The position numbers were made by a program, and so were the translations under genes. 64,000 bases of DNA from Candidatus Kinetoplastibacterium crithidii (lineage in GTDB: Bacteria > Pseudomonadota > Gammaproteobacteria > Burkholderiales > Burkholderiaceae_B), in NCBI GenBank assembly GCA_027557655.1, contig CP064915.1, positions 1 through 64,000 of the forward strand, in the 5' to 3' direction. Below are positions 31,225-40,933 of this stretch, piece by piece. Position 1 is the first letter of the stretch. Every line of letters starts with the position of its first letter. Below the pieces are notes generated by a model. The model made no database searches. It was not told the origin of the DNA and saw nothing but the letters and a program-made list of their open reading frames with translations.

Positions 31225-32001
31225 TTATTTCGTGAACATTATAATAGTTAATAGAAAATTTATTGCTAATACTGATAAATAACCGTTTACTACTGAATTA
31301 GTTATGGATTCAGAAACACCTTCTGGCGTAGAGCGAGATTCCCATCCTTCATATAGTGATATTAATGAAGCAACAATTCCGAAGATAATGCTTTTTATCA
31401 ATCCATTTAGTATGTCATTTTTTAGACTTATACCATATTGTATTTGAGACCAAAAAACTCCTTGATCAATTCCAGATATAATCACTCCTATTATCCATCC
31501 TCCTATAATTCCTGATACAGAAAAAATTAATGATAATAATGGCACCGATATTGTTCCAGCCCAAAACCTAGGAGCTAAGATTATTTTTGCAGGATTTATA
31601 GCCATAATTTCCATGGCTATAATTTGTTCTTCTGCTTTCATAAATGCAGTTTCTGCTGCCATAGATGTACCAGCTCTACCTATGAATACCATTGCTGTTA
31701 CAACTGGAGAAAGTTCACGAACTAGAGCTAGTGCTATTGTGAAACCAAGAACATCTTCTGCTTTATATTTATTGAGTATGCAATAACCTTGTAATCCTAG
31801 AATACATCCTATAAATAATCCAGAAATAACTGTGATTAATATGGATTTATTTCCGAGCACAAAAATTTGTTTTATTAATAGTTTAGGCCTTTGAAAAATT
31901 ACGCTACTACAAGACAATATTTTAATAAAAAAACAAACGAACCTTCCTATGTTTGATGTTGTACGGTAGATCCAGTAAATTATTTTAGATATTGTAATCA
32001 T
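31225..32001 (-). CDS. mlaE: Lipid transport permease MlaE
   Basis: Membrane permease of the Mla ABC transporter. The 258-residue protein has about five to six hydrophobic segments and the MlaE signature GCILGLQGYCILNKYKAED, RELSPVVTAMVFIGRAGTSM (glycine-rich loop), ETAFMKAEEQIIAMEIM and NPAKIILAPRFWAG. Its start overlaps mlaF by 17 bases, so translation is likely coupled. Confidence 0.95.
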   Translation of the reverse strand: MITISKIIYWIYRTTSNIGRFVCFFIKILSCSSVIFQRPKLLIKQIFVLGNKSILITVISGLFIGCILGLQGYCILNKYKAEDVLGFTIALALVRELSPVVTAMVFIGRAGTSMAAETAFMKAEEQIIAMEIMAINPAKIILAPRFWAGTISVPLLSLIFSVSGIIGGWIIGVIISGIDQGVFWSQIQYGISLKNDILNGLIKSIIFGIVASLISLYEGWESRSTPEGVSESITNSVVNGYLSVLAINFLLTIIMFTK

Positions 32002-32815
32002 ATTTTTTTTCTTGCTCTTTTAGCCATTTCTTATATTCTTCTGTTTCTGGATAATGAAAGGCCACTGGCCCATCAATATTGCCCTGTATGAATTGTTGAA
32101 CATAAGGATTATTTGAGTTCACTAGTTCTAATGGTGTTCCTGAGGCAGCAATCATACCATTATCTATTATATAGACTATATCAGATATTTTGAAAGTTTC
32201 TCTTACATTATGAGTTATTAGTAATGATGTACATTCATTTTTTTTTGATAGTGTTTTTATGAGGTCTGCTATTATCCCTGATGAAATAGGATCTAGTCCT
32301 GAAAAAGGTTCGTCATATAATACAAGTTTTGGATTTAATATTATTGCTCTCGCAAGAGCAACGCGTTTTGCCATTCCTCCAGATATCTTTGTTATTGGTA
32401 AGTGCGCTGCCGCTTTTAATCCAACACTATCAAGTTTTTCCAAGACTATTGTTGTTAATTCGCGATCGGATATAACACTAAGTTCGGTTAAAGGAAGAGC
32501 TATGTTTTCAAATATATTCAGGTCCGAGAATAACGCACCATGCTGAAATAACACACCCAAATTTTTCCGTAAATCTTTGAGATCTTTACTGGATATATTA
32601 CCTAGATCTTTATCAAAAATATGGATACTACCATGTTTTATTGGTAATTGACCTGTTATTGTTTTTAATAAGGTTGTTTTGCCTGAGCCAGACCTACCCA
32701 TAATTGCTATAATTTTGCCTTTTTCTGCTTTTAGGGAAATATTATTCAATATTATTCTATTTCCATAACCCGCAAATAGATTACTTAAAGTTAGAGCATT
32801 GTTAGTTTTATTCAT
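31985..32815 (-). CDS. mlaF: Lipid transport ATPase MlaF
   Basis: ATPase of the Mla phospholipid transporter. The 276-residue protein has Walker A GRSGSGKT (40-47), the Q-loop LFQHGALFSD, signature ISGGMAKRVALARA, Walker B LVLYDEPFSGLDP and the switch His in LLITHNVRE. The C-terminal extension (about 250-276) ends KKWLKEQEKKYDYNI. In E. coli the MlaF C-terminus contacts MlaB; no mlaB gene is found here. It heads the long minus-strand run that continues to tatA. Confidence 0.95.
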   Translation of the reverse strand: MNKTNNALTLSNLFAGYGNRIILNNISLKAEKGKIIAIMGRSGSGKTTLLKTITGQLPIKHGSIHIFDKDLGNISSKDLKDLRKNLGVLFQHGALFSDLNIFENIALPLTELSVISDRELTTIVLEKLDSVGLKAAAHLPITKISGGMAKRVALARAIILNPKLVLYDEPFSGLDPISSGIIADLIKTLSKKNECTSLLITHNVRETFKISDIVYIIDNGMIAASGTPLELVNSNNPYVQQFIQGNIDGPVAFHYPETEEYKKWLKEQEKKYDYNI

Positions 32816-33097
32816 AATATTACATGGTTTTATTATATTTTTTTATTTATAATTACATAATTAATTTATGGTTTCTCTCCATTTTTATTTTTCTAAGTGC
32901 TTCTAAATTTAAAGCATTATTTCATAAATTATATAGAGATGCTCATTTATAATGAATTATGTTGTCAAAACATGCTCACAAGAAGATATCATAGTTAATG
33001 CGACATATAGGTAAGATAGTACGATAAAGTGTAATATGTATACATTCATTTTGTTGCTCTGTTAATCAATATTGGATATAAAACAGGGAGTGCGATT

Positions 33098-33997
33098 GTG
33101 GATAAAACTAATAAATTTTTAGTTCCTTTTAAGAAAGATGTATCAATTCATGATGAATTTAATTTTGGTAATCTTGGTACTATAGAGGCTTATATATCAG
33201 CTGTAAATAAATTACCAATTTTATCTGCTGAAGCAGAGCTAGAATTAGCAAGAAATTTAAGAGATACTGGTAGTTTAGAAGCAGCAAGGAAGCTTGTTTT
33301 ATCCCATTTGCGCTTAGTTGTTTCTATAGCTAGACAATATTTGGGTTATGGTCTGCCTCATGCTGATTTAATACAAGAAGGTAATATAGGACTTATGAAA
33401 GCTATAAGAAGATTTGATCCAGAACGAGGGGTTAGGCTTATGTCATTTGCAGTTCATTGGATTAAAGCTGAAATACATGAGTTTGTGATAAAAAACTGGC
33501 GTTTAGTAAAAGTTGCAACAACAAAAGCGCAACGTAAAATATTTTTTAATCTTCGTAGTATGAGTTCTAATAATTCTTCACTTGATTCTAAAAAGGTTAA
33601 TAATATAGCTAATACTCTGAATGTTCGTGAAGAAGATGTACGTGAAATGGAAACAAGATTATATGGTAGTGATATTCCTCTTGATGGACCAGTACAGCAA
33701 GAAGATAATGTTAAAACATTTCCAATATATTATTTATCAGATGATAGACAGTGTCCTGATAATATATTAGATCAAAAATCTATAGACTTAATGCAAACTG
33801 AAGGTTTGCAAGGGGCCTTGGATATATTAGATGAGCGCTCTCGCAGAATTGTAGAGTCTAGATGGTTAAAAGATAAAGAAAATTTAACTTTAAGTGATTT
33901 GGCTAAAGAATTTGGTGTTTCTGCAGAAAGAATTAGACAAATAGAGTCTGCTGCTATGAAAAAAATGAGAAGTTTCTTGCTAGATTATTCTAAATAG
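33098..33997 (+). CDS. rpoH: RNA polymerase sigma-32 factor (heat shock)
   Basis: Alternative sigma factor for heat-shock genes. The 299-residue protein has sigma region 1.2/2 (LRLVVSIARQYLGYGLPHAD, LIQEGNIGLMKAIRRFDPE, SFAVHWIKAEIHEFVIKNWR), the RpoH-box-like KAQRKIFFNLRS, and region 4 (LSDLAKEFGVSAERIRQIES). I chose GTG at 33098 because GGGAG (33086-33090) lies 7 bases upstream and the frame has no ATG nearby. It precedes the antiporter gene by 41 bases. A weak promoter-like TTGTCA (32962) and TATCAT (32987), 19 bases apart, lie upstream. Confidence 0.95.
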   Translation: MDKTNKFLVPFKKDVSIHDEFNFGNLGTIEAYISAVNKLPILSAEAELELARNLRDTGSLEAARKLVLSHLRLVVSIARQYLGYGLPHADLIQEGNIGLMKAIRRFDPERGVRLMSFAVHWIKAEIHEFVIKNWRLVKVATTKAQRKIFFNLRSMSSNNSSLDSKKVNNIANTLNVREEDVREMETRLYGSDIPLDGPVQQEDNVKTFPIYYLSDDRQCPDNILDQKSIDLMQTEGLQGALDILDERSRRIVESRWLKDKENLTLSDLAKEFGVSAERIRQIESAAMKKMRSFLLDYSK

Positions 33998-34038
33998 CTA
34001 GAATATAAAATTTTAATTTGTTTTTTTAGGAAGTTTTT

Positions 34039-36561
34039 ATGAATGTTGGTTTTATTGTTTTTGGATTAGCTGGTTTATTAACACTAGTCTGTTTTTTATC
34101 ACCTATTGCTGTTCGCATAAAACTTCCTTATTCTGTATTGTTAGCTATAGTAGGTTTTTTTCTGGGAATAATAGTACATACTCATTCTTGGGCTCCTTTA
34201 GTTGTTTCTGATTTTTTAGAATCTTTAGGATCATTAAAGATTTCTTCAGAAACATTTCTAATGGTTTTTCTTCCAGTATTATTATTTGAGACTGCTCTAT
34301 CAATGAGTGTTCGTAGATTATTAGATGATATTGGGCCTATTCTAATGATGGCTATTGTAGCTGTAGTAGTCTGTACTATAGTTGTAGGTTTTACTTTGAA
34401 TGAAATTTCATCATATGGATTGGTTTCTTGTTTATTGCTGGGTTCTATTGTTGCAACCACTGATCCTGTCGCTGTAGTTGGTATATTTAGAGAAGTAGGG
34501 GCACCAAAACGCTTGACTACCCTAGTTGAGGGAGAAAGCTTATTTAATGATGCTGCATCTATAGCGTTATATACAGTATTACTAGTTGTGTTAGTAGGAA
34601 AAGCTGAGTTATCAATGCAAACTGTTATGAATGATTTCATTGCTTTATTTATAGGAGGAGGTATAGCTGGTTATATAATGGGTCGTTTTGCTTGCTTTTT
34701 ATTTGCTTGGCTTAGAGATTTTCCTGCTGCAGAAATAACTCTGACATTAACTCTAGCATATCTATCATTTTTTATTTCTGAACACTATCTTCATGTTTCT
34801 GGTGTCGTTGCTACAGTCATAGCTGGTTTGGTTGTTGGCTCTACTGGAAGAACAAGGATGTCATCTACTACATCTAAATATTTATCAAAATTTTGGGGGC
34901 AAATAGGTTTCTGGGCTAACTCATTGATTTTTTTATTTTCTGCAATGTTGATACCTCGTTTCATGGGTACTTTAGATTTGCATATGTTAAAGTTAATTTT
35001 GATAGTTTTTGTTGTAACCTTATTAGCTCGTGCAATAGTTATTTTTGGATTTTTGCCAGTTTTAGGTATTACTAAGTTGGGAACAACTGTTAGTCTGCCT
35101 TATAAATGTGTAATGTTATGGGGTGGTTTAAGAGGGGCTGTTTCACTTGCTTTAGCTCTTGCTGTAACAGAAAATGCCTTAGTTCCTGAAGAAATAAGAC
35201 ATTTTATTGCAATAGTTACTACAGGTTTTGTTTTAATGACATTATTTGTTAATGGTATAACTCTCAGGCCTTTAATTAGAGTTTTAAAATTGAATGAATT
35301 ATCTCCTATAGAAACTACAATAAGGAATCAAGTTTTAGGAGTAACTTTAGAAGAACTACAAGAACGTACGGAAGAAATAGCGCAAACAGAGCATATAGGT
35401 AAAGAGTCTTTGGAGCGAGTTCAAGCTGTTTTTAGATCTAGTCTTTCTAGATTGCATGATGTTCAATTAGCTCAAATGAACAGAGAAGAGAGAATATCAG
35501 CAGGTTTAGCTATTTTATGTCAACGTGAACAAGAGATGTTCCTTGATATATTAAAAGCTAAGTTAGTTGATGAGAAAGTTGCTGATACATTGTTGTCTAG
35601 AGCTGAACATTTAGAAGATGTTGTACGTAATAAAGGATTGTGCGGCTTTGAGTCTGCTATTGAGTATGATTTACATTATTCTATTTCTTTTAGAATTTCT
35701 TTATGGTTTCAAAGAGTTTTTGGTATTCAGTTTTGGCTTGCAAAGAATTTAGGCTATAGATTTATAACTTTGATGAGTAAAAGATCAGTAGCTCAACGTC
35801 TGATTTGTTTTGCTAAAGAGCAAGTTTCTCCAATATTAGGGAAAGAAATAACTGAAATTATTATTAATGCTCATAATAAACGTTTAAATTATATAGAAAA
35901 TGCATTGCAGGCAATGATTTTACAATATCCTATCTATGCTATGTCTCTGCAAGAAATTTATCTTGGCCGTGCTGCCTTTGAGTTAGAGCGTGTTAGATAT
36001 CTTGATATGCTAGAGAATTCATTAATAAGTGGAGAAATTTATGATGATTTAATTGCAAAATCTCAAAGTAGATGGAGTCATATAGATAAAAATCCTAAAT
36101 TAGATATAGAATTAAGTTCTTCCGAGTTAATAAAAAAAGTACCGTTTTTTCATGAGCTAAGTCCCAAATCACTCAAAGCAATTAGTAGATTATTAAAGCC
36201 TATACTTGTTTTGCCTGATCAGATTGTTACAACTAAAGAAAAACATAGTGATAATATGTATTTTGTTGCTTCAGGAGCTGTAGCTATGCATTTGCCCGAT
36301 GGTACTAAGATTGAGTTAGGAAGTGGTGAGTTTTTTGGCGAGTTAAGTTTATTTGGTCAAGCTCATTTAATATCAAAAGTAACTTCTTTAGGCTATAGTA
36401 AATTATTATTGTTGAGTGCAAAAGATTTAAAAGCTTTATTATCTAAGGATTTTGCTTTGCGTGAGCGAATAGAAGATGTTGCTAGACAAAGAATTTTAGC
36501 CATAGATGTTTGGAAAGAACATGGATCTATAATTCCTGATGAAGACTTAGACCCGTCTTAA
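34039..36561 (+). CDS. Na+/H+ antiporter of the CPA1 type with a C-terminal cyclic-nucleotide-binding-like domain
   Basis: An 840-residue membrane antiporter. Residues about 1-410 hold some 12 hydrophobic segments, with the ion-site motif ATTDPVAVV and EGESLFNDAASIA and with LWGGLRGAVSLALAL. A long cytosolic region of helices follows (about 420-690). Near 690-810 is a CNMP-binding-like fold (FFHELSPKSLKAISRLL, MYFVASGAVAMHLPDGT, LGSGEFFGELSLFGQ). This layout resembles plant SOS1-type exchangers. The phosphate-binding cassette reads GELSLFGQAHLISKVTS without the usual Arg, so nucleotide binding is doubtful. Its last 35 bases overlap the convergent Nudix gene. Confidence 0.9.
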   Translation: MNVGFIVFGLAGLLTLVCFLSPIAVRIKLPYSVLLAIVGFFLGIIVHTHSWAPLVVSDFLESLGSLKISSETFLMVFLPVLLFETALSMSVRRLLDDIGPILMMAIVAVVVCTIVVGFTLNEISSYGLVSCLLLGSIVATTDPVAVVGIFREVGAPKRLTTLVEGESLFNDAASIALYTVLLVVLVGKAELSMQTVMNDFIALFIGGGIAGYIMGRFACFLFAWLRDFPAAEITLTLTLAYLSFFISEHYLHVSGVVATVIAGLVVGSTGRTRMSSTTSKYLSKFWGQIGFWANSLIFLFSAMLIPRFMGTLDLHMLKLILIVFVVTLLARAIVIFGFLPVLGITKLGTTVSLPYKCVMLWGGLRGAVSLALALAVTENALVPEEIRHFIAIVTTGFVLMTLFVNGITLRPLIRVLKLNELSPIETTIRNQVLGVTLEELQERTEEIAQTEHIGKESLERVQAVFRSSLSRLHDVQLAQMNREERISAGLAILCQREQEMFLDILKAKLVDEKVADTLLSRAEHLEDVVRNKGLCGFESAIEYDLHYSISFRISLWFQRVFGIQFWLAKNLGYRFITLMSKRSVAQRLICFAKEQVSPILGKEITEIIINAHNKRLNYIENALQAMILQYPIYAMSLQEIYLGRAAFELERVRYLDMLENSLISGEIYDDLIAKSQSRWSHIDKNPKLDIELSSSELIKKVPFFHELSPKSLKAISRLLKPILVLPDQIVTTKEKHSDNMYFVASGAVAMHLPDGTKIELGSGEFFGELSLFGQAHLISKVTSLGYSKLLLLSAKDLKALLSKDFALRERIEDVARQRILAIDVWKEHGSIIPDEDLDPS

Positions 36562-37387
36562 TTTTCTGTATTAAGTCTTTAATGATCACAAGTGATGATT
36601 CTTCAGTGATTTCATTTCTTTCAACTAATCTGATTATTTCTTCGATAGAATGGATTTTAATTATGTCTATTTCTCCATCTTTATTTGAAGGGATCATATT
36701 ATTTAGTAAACATGAGCTTGAGAACAGTTCTTCGATTTGAAAACCATCACTTGTCAATTTATAGATATCAGTTATTTTTAGTAATTCTGATCGCTGGCTT
36801 ACTGTTGATATATCTAAGTTGGCCTCTTCTATAGACTCTCTTGTTAATGCTTGGTTTATATCTTCTTTATAACTTACCAATCCCCCTACTAAGGTATTCC
36901 ACTTACCAGGGTTGATAGCTTTTTTATTAGATCTTTTAGATATCCAGATTGAATTATGAGAATTCCATGCATTCAAATGTACAACTCTAGTTTGGAGTCC
37001 CAAAACTCTGGCAGCAGAACGTTCTATGTATCCAATTGTTTTTTGATTATTATCTACAATATCTAACAATTCATTATTCCATTTTTTTGTTAAGCATTTT
37101 TTTATTAAATTTGATATTTTATCTATGGAAGGATTAATATTTTTTAATGAAATATCACCAATATAAAGACAATTTCTTGTTATTTTTCCAAGCTTTTGAT
37201 TTTCAATTTTTTTAGCAAGTTCTATATTTATATAACCATTTGCTTTCATAGCAATTTTTAATGGAATATAATTATTTGGTATTGGTTGATTCAGATGGTT
37301 TTTTATTTGTTGAAATACATACTCTAGTTTACTAAGTGTTATAAAAATACTCTTATTATTCATCATATTAATAATTATGCTGCGCAT
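36527..37387 (-). CDS. Nudix hydrolase with N-terminal DUF4743-like domain
   Basis: A 286-residue protein of the Nudix superfamily; the N-terminal half (about 20-140, with IERSAARVLGLQTRVVHLNA) resembles the DUF4743 region found next to Nudix domains, as in fungal thiamine pyrophosphokinases. The Nudix box (169-191) reads GLVSYKEDINQALTRESIEE: the catalytic RE and EE pairs are present, while Ser replaces the usual hydrophobic residue after RE and Asn replaces the late Gly. The substrate is unknown. The start is uncertain: Met8 or Met9 could also initiate. It is convergent with and overlaps the antiporter gene by 35 bases. Confidence 0.8.
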   Translation of the reverse strand: MRSIIINMMNNKSIFITLSKLEYVFQQIKNHLNQPIPNNYIPLKIAMKANGYINIELAKKIENQKLGKITRNCLYIGDISLKNINPSIDKISNLIKKCLTKKWNNELLDIVDNNQKTIGYIERSAARVLGLQTRVVHLNAWNSHNSIWISKRSNKKAINPGKWNTLVGGLVSYKEDINQALTRESIEEANLDISTVSQRSELLKITDIYKLTSDGFQIEELFSSSCLLNNMIPSNKDGEIDIIKIHSIEEIIRLVERNEITEESSLVIIKDLIQKIKTGLSLHQEL

Positions 37388-37490
37388 AAGTTGTGTAAGT
37401 TGGATTATTTATAACTAAAAGTGCTGTTTTAAAATTGCGCTCTTATAATATAATACTTTAAATTAAATTTATATATGGCTATATTTTATT

Positions 37491-38879
37491 ATGCTTAATG
37501 TTGTTATTCTTGCTGCTGGATTAGGTACGCGTATGCAATCTAATATCCCAAAAGTGTTACATAATCTAGCTGGTCGTCCTATGTTAGGGTATGTGTTAGA
37601 TAGCGCTTTAGCGCTGAATCCTAGTACAATAACTATTGTAGTAGGTAAAGAATCAGAACAAATAAAATCTTTTATTAGAAATTTTTCTAAAAAGATTAAT
37701 ATAGTAATTCAGAATGAACAGTTAGGCACTGGTCATGCATTTAAGCAATCTATTCCAAATTTGTTGGATTGTCCTAATAACTATAGTTCTACTCTAGTGT
37801 TATATGGAGATGTTCCATTGGTCAGAACTACAACAATGGATAGACTTCTAAAATCTTGCAAAAATGGATTAAGCATCCTTACTAGTTTTCTAAATGATCC
37901 TAGTGGTTATGGTCGTATAATTAGAGACCACAATGGTTGTATTAAAAAGATTGTTGAACATAAAGATGCTAATAATATCGAGCTTAATATTAAGGAAATT
38001 AATACAGGCATAATTTCAGCTCCAACTAGTATGTTAATAAAATGGATTAGTAAACTAACCAATAATAATATGCAAGGTGAATACTATCTTACAGATATAG
38101 TTGACATGGCTGTTTCAGAGGGTGTTTTTGTAGACTCAAGGTTTCCTGATGATTATTGGGAAATATTAGGTATAAATAATCATATTCAACAGGTAAAGCT
38201 TGAGCGTATTTGGCAAGAAGAACAAGCTAGGATTATTATGGATGCAGGGGTTACATTAGCAGATTATAAAAGGATAGATATTAGAGGATCTTTGAAGTGT
38301 AGCAAGGATGTTTTTATAGATGTTGGTTGTATTTTTGAGGGCAACATTAGATTAGGTAGTAATGTTAAAATTGGTCCTTATTGTGTACTTAAAGATGTAA
38401 ACATAGCTGATAATGTGATTATAGAAGCGTATAGCCATTTATCTAGCGTTACTTTAGATAAAGGTGTTCAGGTAGGACCTTTTTCTAGATTATGTAAAGG
38501 TGTTAGTATTGGAAGTAATTCTAAAATAGGTAATTTTGTTGAAATTAAAAATAGTATTTTTGGTAAAAATACTAAATCTAATCATCTTACTTATATAGGT
38601 GATTCGCATATTGGTTCAAATGTTAATATAGGGGCAGGTACTATTACTTGTAACTATGATGGACTGAATAAACATCAAACAATTATTGAAGATAATGCCT
38701 TCATAGGTTCTGGTTCTCAGTTAGTTGCGCCAGTTAAAGTAGGGGCAAGAGCAACATTGGGAGCTGGAACAACTTTAACTAATGATGCTCCTGCAGATCA
38801 ATTAACATTATCTAGAACACGCCAGTGCTCTATTGCAAATTGGAGAAGGCCAGATAAGGGCTTTTTAAAAAAGAGTTAA
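37491..38879 (+). CDS. glmU: Bifunctional GlcN-1-P acetyltransferase / GlcNAc-1-P uridyltransferase
   Basis: Makes UDP-GlcNAc for peptidoglycan and lipid A. The N-terminal uridyltransferase has LAAGLGTRMQSNIPKVLHNL (Lys21) and LVLYGDVPLV. The C-terminal left-handed beta helix has many hexapeptide repeats (IGSNSKIGNFVEIKNS, NIGAGTITCNYDG, GSGSQLVAPVKVG) and ends with a Trp/Arg tail IANWRRPDKGF. It has 462 residues (E. coli 456). A TATAAT lies at 37444-37449. glmS follows in the same direction after 195 bases that include a hairpin. Confidence 0.97.
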   Translation: MLNVVILAAGLGTRMQSNIPKVLHNLAGRPMLGYVLDSALALNPSTITIVVGKESEQIKSFIRNFSKKINIVIQNEQLGTGHAFKQSIPNLLDCPNNYSSTLVLYGDVPLVRTTTMDRLLKSCKNGLSILTSFLNDPSGYGRIIRDHNGCIKKIVEHKDANNIELNIKEINTGIISAPTSMLIKWISKLTNNNMQGEYYLTDIVDMAVSEGVFVDSRFPDDYWEILGINNHIQQVKLERIWQEEQARIIMDAGVTLADYKRIDIRGSLKCSKDVFIDVGCIFEGNIRLGSNVKIGPYCVLKDVNIADNVIIEAYSHLSSVTLDKGVQVGPFSRLCKGVSIGSNSKIGNFVEIKNSIFGKNTKSNHLTYIGDSHIGSNVNIGAGTITCNYDGLNKHQTIIEDNAFIGSGSQLVAPVKVGARATLGAGTTLTNDAPADQLTLSRTRQCSIANWRRPDKGFLKKS

Positions 38880-38900
38880 TTTTTATTAGTTGTTTTTTAT

Positions 38901-38930
38901 AATTTATATTATCCAATATAAATTAGCATT
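38901..38930 (+). terminator. Terminator-like hairpin after glmU
   Basis: Perfect 10-bp stem AATTTATATT (38901-38910) and AATATAAATT (38915-38924) with loop ATCC, followed 6 bases on by a short T-rich run (ATTTTTCTT). The stem is entirely A-T, so termination is probably partial. It lies 22 bases after the glmU stop. Confidence 0.4.
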
Positions 38931-39074
38931 ATTTTTCTTGTTGCTCATACTAAATTTTTTGTAACTCTATAAGTCATATGGTTTTATTATTCATTCATTT
39001 TATATTTTATAAAATAATGTTGTATAAAAAATTCTGAAACATTAAATTAATAAGGTTGTTTTGAGGGAGTTTGT

Positions 39075-40907
39075 ATGTGTGGTATTGTCAGTGCTATTTC
39101 TTATCGTAACATAGCGTTCATACTTACTGAAGGATTATTGCGCTTGGAATATCGTGGTTATGATTCTTGTGGGATAGCTTTATTTAAGGATGGAGAATTA
39201 ACTAGAGTTAGAAGTATGAAAAGAGTTGCTGATTTAGAAAAACAATTAATAGATTGTCAATTTGATGGATGTATAGGTCTAGCCCATACTCGTTGGGCTA
39301 CTCATGGTATGCCTTCTCATTATAATGCCCACCCTCATTTTTCGAGAGATAAGTTCGGTAAACCTACTATAGCTTTGGTTCATAATGGTATTATAGAAAA
39401 TTATGAAGAACTTCGTAATGGTCTAGATAAGGATAGTTATGATTTTGAGAGTCAAACGGATACAGAAGTTTTAGCCCATTTATTAAACGATCTTTACGAT
39501 GGTGATATTTTTAGAACGGTACATAATGTTACTAAGCTTTTAAAAGGATCATATGCTATTGCTGTTTTTTGCTCGAATGAACCTGATAGGATTATAGGTG
39601 CTAGACAAGGATCGCCGTTAATAATAGGAGTAGGAGTTAATGAAAATTATCTTTCTTCAGATTCTTTAGCCATATCAGATAAAATAAAAGATCTAATATA
39701 TTTAGAGGATGGTGATATAGTTGATTTAAGAAGTAAGTCTATTAATATTATTGATTCTGATGGTAATTATGTAGAAAGACATAGACATTCTGTGAATGAT
39801 ATTATAGCAACTCCGAATCTTGGTAAGTATCGACACTATATGCAAAAAGAAATTTTTGAACAACCAAGAGCTGTTGCAGATACATTACATAATGTTAATA
39901 ATCTTTCTCACGACTTTTTTGATAAAGATTATTATGATTTATTTAATAAGATAGATTCTGTTTTAATAGTTGCGTGTGGAACTAGTTATTATGCAGGTAT
40001 GACGGCTAAGTATTGGATAGAATCTTTAGCTAAAATAAGAGTTGATGTCGAAATAGCAAGCGAATATATCTATCGTGATAGTGTGCCTAATCCTAGGACG
40101 CTTGTTTTAGCAATTTCTCAATCTGGAGAAACAGCAGATACTTTATCAGCATTAAAGCATGCTAAGGATCTTGGTTTAAAAAATACTATGGCTATTTGTA
40201 ATATGGATAATAGTGCAATTGTTAGAGCATGTTCTTTTAGCTATATTACGCAGGCTGGAATTGAAATAGGTGTTGCATCTACAAAAGCATTTACTACACA
40301 ATTAACTGCCTTATTTTTGCTAACTATTGCATTAGCAAGATCTCGTTCTATTTTAGGAAAAGAACAAGAAATGGCTTATTGTAGAGATTTACGTCACTTA
40401 CCTTCTGCTATTAGTTCTGTGCTTTCTTTGGAGCCTCTTATTATGGAGTGGGCTAAATATTTTGCCCACAAAGGTAATTCACTTTTTTTAGGTAGAGGTC
40501 GACATTATCCCATTGCTTTAGAAGGAGCTCTTAAGATGAAAGAGGTTACTTATATTCATGCAGAAGCTTATCCGGCTGGAGAGTTAAAGCATGGTCCATT
40601 AGCACTAGTATCTGAGCATATGCCTGTTGTTGTAGTAGCACCTAGTGATAAATTGCTAGAAAAATTAAAATCTAATATGCAGGAAGTAAGAGCTAGGGGT
40701 GGTAATTTATATGTTCTTGCTGATAAGGGTAGCGCAATTTCAGATGATTCTGGTATTAGGGTTATTCATATGCCAGAATGTTATGGTGTAATTTCGCCGA
40801 TCTTATATACTGTTCCATTACAACTTTTGGCTTATCACACAGCATTAATATTAGGAACTGATATAGATAAGCCAAGAAATTTAGCAAAGAGCGTTACAGT
40901 TGAATAG
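39075..40907 (+). CDS. glmS: Glutamine-fructose-6-phosphate aminotransferase (isomerising)
   Basis: Makes glucosamine-6-phosphate, the entry to amino-sugar synthesis. The N-terminal glutaminase begins [11 protein letters not shown] with nucleophile Cys2, then [14 protein letters not shown] and HTRWATHG. Two SIS domains follow ([53 protein letters not shown]), and the tail ends [15 protein letters not shown]. It has 610 residues. A strong ribosome-binding site GAGGGAG lies about 6 bases before the ATG. It is convergent with trpC. Confidence 0.98.
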   Translation: MCGIVSAISYRNIAFILTEGLLRLEYRGYDSCGIALFKDGELTRVRSMKRVADLEKQLIDCQFDGCIGLAHTRWATHGMPSHYNAHPHFSRDKFGKPTIALVHNGIIENYEELRNGLDKDSYDFESQTDTEVLAHLLNDLYDGDIFRTVHNVTKLLKGSYAIAVFCSNEPDRIIGARQGSPLIIGVGVNENYLSSDSLAISDKIKDLIYLEDGDIVDLRSKSINIIDSDGNYVERHRHSVNDIIATPNLGKYRHYMQKEIFEQPRAVADTLHNVNNLSHDFFDKDYYDLFNKIDSVLIVACGTSYYAGMTAKYWIESLAKIRVDVEIASEYIYRDSVPNPRTLVLAISQSGETADTLSALKHAKDLGLKNTMAICNMDNSAIVRACSFSYITQAGIEIGVASTKAFTTQLTALFLLTIALARSRSILGKEQEMAYCRDLRHLPSAISSVLSLEPLIMEWAKYFAHKGNSLFLGRGRHYPIALEGALKMKEVTYIHAEAYPAGELKHGPLALVSEHMPVVVVAPSDKLLEKLKSNMQEVRARGGNLYVLADKGSAISDDSGIRVIHMPECYGVISPILYTVPLQLLAYHTALILGTDIDKPRNLAKSVTVE

Positions 40908-40933
40908 ATAACTTTCTAATTGGTTGTTGAAAA

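Noticed and set aside
38880..39074. glmS ribozyme upstream of glmS
   Set aside because: Found in Firmicutes and relatives; none of its conserved core was seen here, only an AT hairpin.
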